In this document: positions 4,715 to 6,919 of the stretch, in pieces
How the letters are laid out: every line of letters begins with the position of its first letter
How positions within the stretch are numbered: position 1 is the stretch's first letter
DNA from: Gemmatimonadota bacterium
GTDB lineage: Bacteria > Latescibacterota > UBA2968 > UBA8231
Length of the DNA stretch: 6,919 bases
Direction: 5' to 3'
NCBI GenBank assembly: GCA_026706505.1
Contig: JAPOYQ010000574.1
Location: 1-6,919, forward strand
The notes under the pieces: model-generated
What the model was told of the DNA's origin: nothing
Database searches by the model: none
Seen by the model: only the letters and a program-made list of their open reading frames with translations
Translations under genes and position numbers: made by a program

Positions 4715-6826
4715 TCAATCTTTCCTCTCGGAATTTGCTATAGGTAAATATAGCAAAAAGCGCGTCCCTTGATCGGGGATGCTTTCGACCTCAATCCGGC
4801 CGCCGATCTCTTGTATTTGCCGGTGGACGATGGCCAATCCCAAACCTGTACCTTGCCCTGGAGGCTTGGTCGAGTAAAAAGGCTCAAATATCTGCCGGAT
4901 ATGCTCTTGGGGAATACCCGTACCCGTATCGCCGATCACCACCACCACCCAACCGTCCCGCTGCTCGGCTGAGATCAGCAACTTGCCGCCTTCGGGCATA
5001 GCTGCAAAGGCATTGCTGATTAGGTTGAGAAAAACATCCTTGAGCATGTCCCGATTCACCAAGATCGACGATACCTCGCCTAGACTGACCTCAATGGCTA
5101 TACCGAGGTGTTCGGCGTGTTTTTGTTCGAGGTCAACCAGTTGTCGTAGGATGCCTGTTGGGTCAACCAATTCCTGCGTCTGCTGGGCAGGTCGAGCAAA
5201 GTCCAGCAGATTGACCACTCGTTCATCGATCCGACCGATAGCCGCGCCGAGGGGCCTGAGCGCTTGGTCTCGCCCCTCCACTTCCTTTGGGACAATTTGC
5301 GCCAACAACTCGTAGGCGTGCCGGATGATCGCTAGCGGATTTTTGATTTCGTGCGCCACTCCAGCAGCCATCTCTCCGAGGGAGGCCAGCTTCTCGGATT
5401 GGCTGTAGTGGAGTTCTAAGAGCTTGCGCTGCGTCTGGTCGTCAATCACCAGCAACAGATGCCCTGGCAAGGCCCCTGCCAAGTCCACGACCTTCAGGTT
5501 CCAAAACCGGGTGCCGACTTGGGAGGGCTTGATCTCTAAACTGTCGGCCTCCCACGTCTTGGGGTTGTGTTCGATCCAGTCCAAAAGCTGCTGTCCTTCT
5601 GCTGTTTGGTCCCAAGCGCCGGCCCCGCTTTCGCCAAAGAGCTGGTGCCAAGCCCTATTCACTCGCACGGTCTGCCGCTGCTGGGTCACCACCGCAATGG
5701 CGAGGGGATTGTCCTCGATTAGCCGATCGTTGAAGTTCAACTCGGCTTCCAAGTCGGCCTTGCGGGCTTCTAGGGCTTGGTTCATTTCGGTGAACGCCTG
5801 CCCTAACTCCCACAACTCGTCCTTTATCGCCGGCAACTCAAGTGCAAACGCCTCTCCCGCCTGCACGGCCCGCACCGTGTGCATCAGCCGATTGATGGGA
5901 CGAGTGATCGACCTCAGTAGCACCAAGCCCAGCAAAATGGCACCCGCCACCGAGACAACCGTGATCCAGTTGGCACGGTACTGCATCATCGCCACCAGCC
6001 CGAACGCCTCTTGCGCCTCCTGCTGCACCACCACGGTCCAGCCCCAATCCTCTATGCGCGCAAAGCCCGCTACCCACTCCCGTCCCTCAATGTCGCGCCA
6101 GTGCCGGGTGCCATTCCCGCTTAGATGAGGCACGAATTCGGGAGGGGCGTCGAGATAGACGTCTTGGCGCACAGGAAAGGCGATATAGCGACCCCTCGCG
6201 TCCAACAATATCCCGCGACCGGTATTCCCCAGCCGAATCTGGTCCACCTGCTGCCAAATCTCGTACAGTGCAAAACGGGCGATCAAGGCTCCGACCACTT
6301 GGTCGCCCTCTTTGACCGCTAAGCCGATAAACAGGCTCGGTTGCCCCTCGTGGTGGATCACCTCCGAAGCGTAAAACTCCTCCCGCTTCACCTGCGCCCA
6401 CAGCATCCGGGCATGGGGCAAATAACCGGGCGGCAGCCGCCCGCCGCGCTGGAGCGGGGCCTCGACATCGAGCACGTTGGTGGCTTGGATCAAGCCGGTC
6501 GTATCCACGAAGCAGAGTTCGGCGACCGCGTCCAGTTCCAACCCGACCTGACTCAACAGGCTCTGCCGCCGCCAGGGGTCGCGGACTACGTTCATGCTCT
6601 GAGCCAGCACCTTGAAGCTGGCAATGGGCTGTTCGAGAAAATGGTGGATCTCGTGGGCCGCCCGCTGGGCTACCTGCTGATGGCTGTCGAGCACAGCCTC
6701 CTCTAGCGCACTACGCGCCGTGTACACGACTACCACGGCCACCAGCAGCGCTGGCACTAACCCGACGATCAGGTGATTGCCTAGCAGCCGCACCCACAGG
6801 CGCTGCATGTTGCGGAAGTGTACCAT
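4715..6826 (-). CDS. Membrane sensor histidine kinase (dCache-HAMP-PAS-HisKA-HATPase), NtrB-like
   Basis: ATG 6826 (703 aa) is chosen because AGGGA lies about 10 nt upstream. The TTG at 6850 and the ATG at 6808 have weaker support. A transmembrane helix at about 17-36 precedes an extracytoplasmic double-Cache-type sensor at about 45-285 (ASEVIHHEGQPSLFIGLAV, LGNTGRGILLDARGRYIAFP). A second helix follows at about 289-305, then HAMP from SITRPINRL at about 306-358, and PAS at about 365-467 with IEDNPLAIAVV. The HisKA H-box GVAHEIKNPLA carries phospho-acceptor H492. The ATPase has N-box NLISNAF, G1 DTGTGIP, F-box FEPFYSTKPP and G2 GQGTGLGLAIV, all intact. This catalytic core is typical of kinases that phosphorylate NtrC-type regulators. 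The stop is separated from the downstream regulator ATG by one base, so the two are cotranscribed and probably coupled. The ligand is unknown; Cache domains usually bind small organic molecules. Confidence 0.93.
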   Translation of the reverse strand: MVHFRNMQRLWVRLLGNHLIVGLVPALLVAVVVVYTARSALEEAVLDSHQQVAQRAAHEIHHFLEQPIASFKVLAQSMNVVRDPWRRQSLLSQVGLELDAVAELCFVDTTGLIQATNVLDVEAPLQRGGRLPPGYLPHARMLWAQVKREEFYASEVIHHEGQPSLFIGLAVKEGDQVVGALIARFALYEIWQQVDQIRLGNTGRGILLDARGRYIAFPVRQDVYLDAPPEFVPHLSGNGTRHWRDIEGREWVAGFARIEDWGWTVVVQQEAQEAFGLVAMMQYRANWITVVSVAGAILLGLVLLRSITRPINRLMHTVRAVQAGEAFALELPAIKDELWELGQAFTEMNQALEARKADLEAELNFNDRLIEDNPLAIAVVTQQRQTVRVNRAWHQLFGESGAGAWDQTAEGQQLLDWIEHNPKTWEADSLEIKPSQVGTRFWNLKVVDLAGALPGHLLLVIDDQTQRKLLELHYSQSEKLASLGEMAAGVAHEIKNPLAIIRHAYELLAQIVPKEVEGRDQALRPLGAAIGRIDERVVNLLDFARPAQQTQELVDPTGILRQLVDLEQKHAEHLGIAIEVSLGEVSSILVNRDMLKDVFLNLISNAFAAMPEGGKLLISAEQRDGWVVVVIGDTGTGIPQEHIRQIFEPFYSTKPPGQGTGLGLAIVHRQIQEIGGRIEVESIPDQGTRFLLYLPIANSERKD

Positions 6827-6841
6827 TATCAGCTTATCCCT

Positions 6842-6869
6842 ACGAGGCAACTACAAGGGTTGCCCCTAC
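6842..6869. repeat. Imperfect palindrome, possible dispersed intergenic repeat
   Basis: GGCAAC (6846-6851) pairs with GTTGCC (6859-6864) around a 7-base loop. Degenerate flanks continue the symmetry (TACGA on the left, CCCTAC on the right). Read on the minus strand, the GTAGGGGCAACCC motif recalls short palindromes that recur between genes in some uncultured bacterial genomes; this rests on memory and only one copy is visible. It lies just upstream of the kinase start and overlaps the alternative TTG start, supporting the ATG at 6826. The remaining bases to 6919 show no gene or other feature. Confidence 0.4.
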
Positions 6870-6919
6870 GGCGTCCGATCCCAATACCACTCTGGCAAAC
6901 TGCGGAAGACTCCCATTCG

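Noticed and set aside
3810..4747. Plus-strand ORFs opposite the response regulator (79 and 241 codons)
   Set aside because: Antisense to the Fis HTH and AAA+ coding sequence with recognisable family motifs; no independent evidence for coding.
5970..5990. TGGCACGGTACTGCA resembling a sigma54 promoter
   Set aside because: The GG to GC spacing is 9 instead of 10, and it lies inside the kinase gene with no plus-strand gene downstream.

Overview
The window is GC-rich bacterial DNA with standard genetic-code behaviour: UGA ends at least four of its reading frames. No ribosomal or other phylogenetic marker is present. The C-terminal FlgD-like/type IX secretion (T9SS) sorting domain on one gene, a DUF6029-like outer-membrane barrel and TlpA-type exported thioredoxins point to a Gram-negative lineage of the FCB group or a related uncultured phylum (Latescibacterota-like is a guess). 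This placement is inference.

Layout. (1) Plus strand 1-1730 is a two-gene operon. It starts with the 3' part of an NHL beta-propeller closely resembling the lyase half of peptide-amidating enzymes. Eleven bases later, behind a perfect Shine-Dalgarno, comes an exported redoxin. The redoxin frame is interrupted by one in-frame TGA at 903-905, exactly where the first cysteine of a CxxC motif should be. A hairpin with a GU-containing loop starts 9 nt after the TGA. The best reading is a selenocysteine (UxxC) selenoprotein of 335 residues, carrying a Glu/Thr/Val repeat linker and a T9SS-like C-terminal domain. Three separate ORFs or a pseudogene are less likely. (2) Minus strand 1733-3256 is an outer-membrane beta-barrel protein (DUF6029-like) whose only two cysteines sit in a C-X4-C pair near its C-terminus. 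Only 35 bp separate it from (3) the divergent plus-strand gene 3292-3786, an exported TlpA-like thioredoxin with an intact WCKPC motif. (4) Minus strand 6826-3854 is a two-component operon. A membrane Cache-HAMP-PAS histidine kinase of NtrB type is followed, one base after its stop, by an NtrC-type sigma54 response regulator. That regulator has lost its middle (the end of the receiver and the first half of the AAA+ domain) and is frameshifted at the junction. (5) The last about 75 bases hold an imperfect palindrome resembling dispersed intergenic repeats, and no gene.

Functional picture (inference): the left part is an envelope thiol/selenol redox locus. It has a surface-directed selenoredoxin, a periplasmic TlpA-like reductase, and a barrel that could be a disulfide client. 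The right part is a sensory pair whose output arm is broken in this sequence, either truly deleted or collapsed by misassembly.
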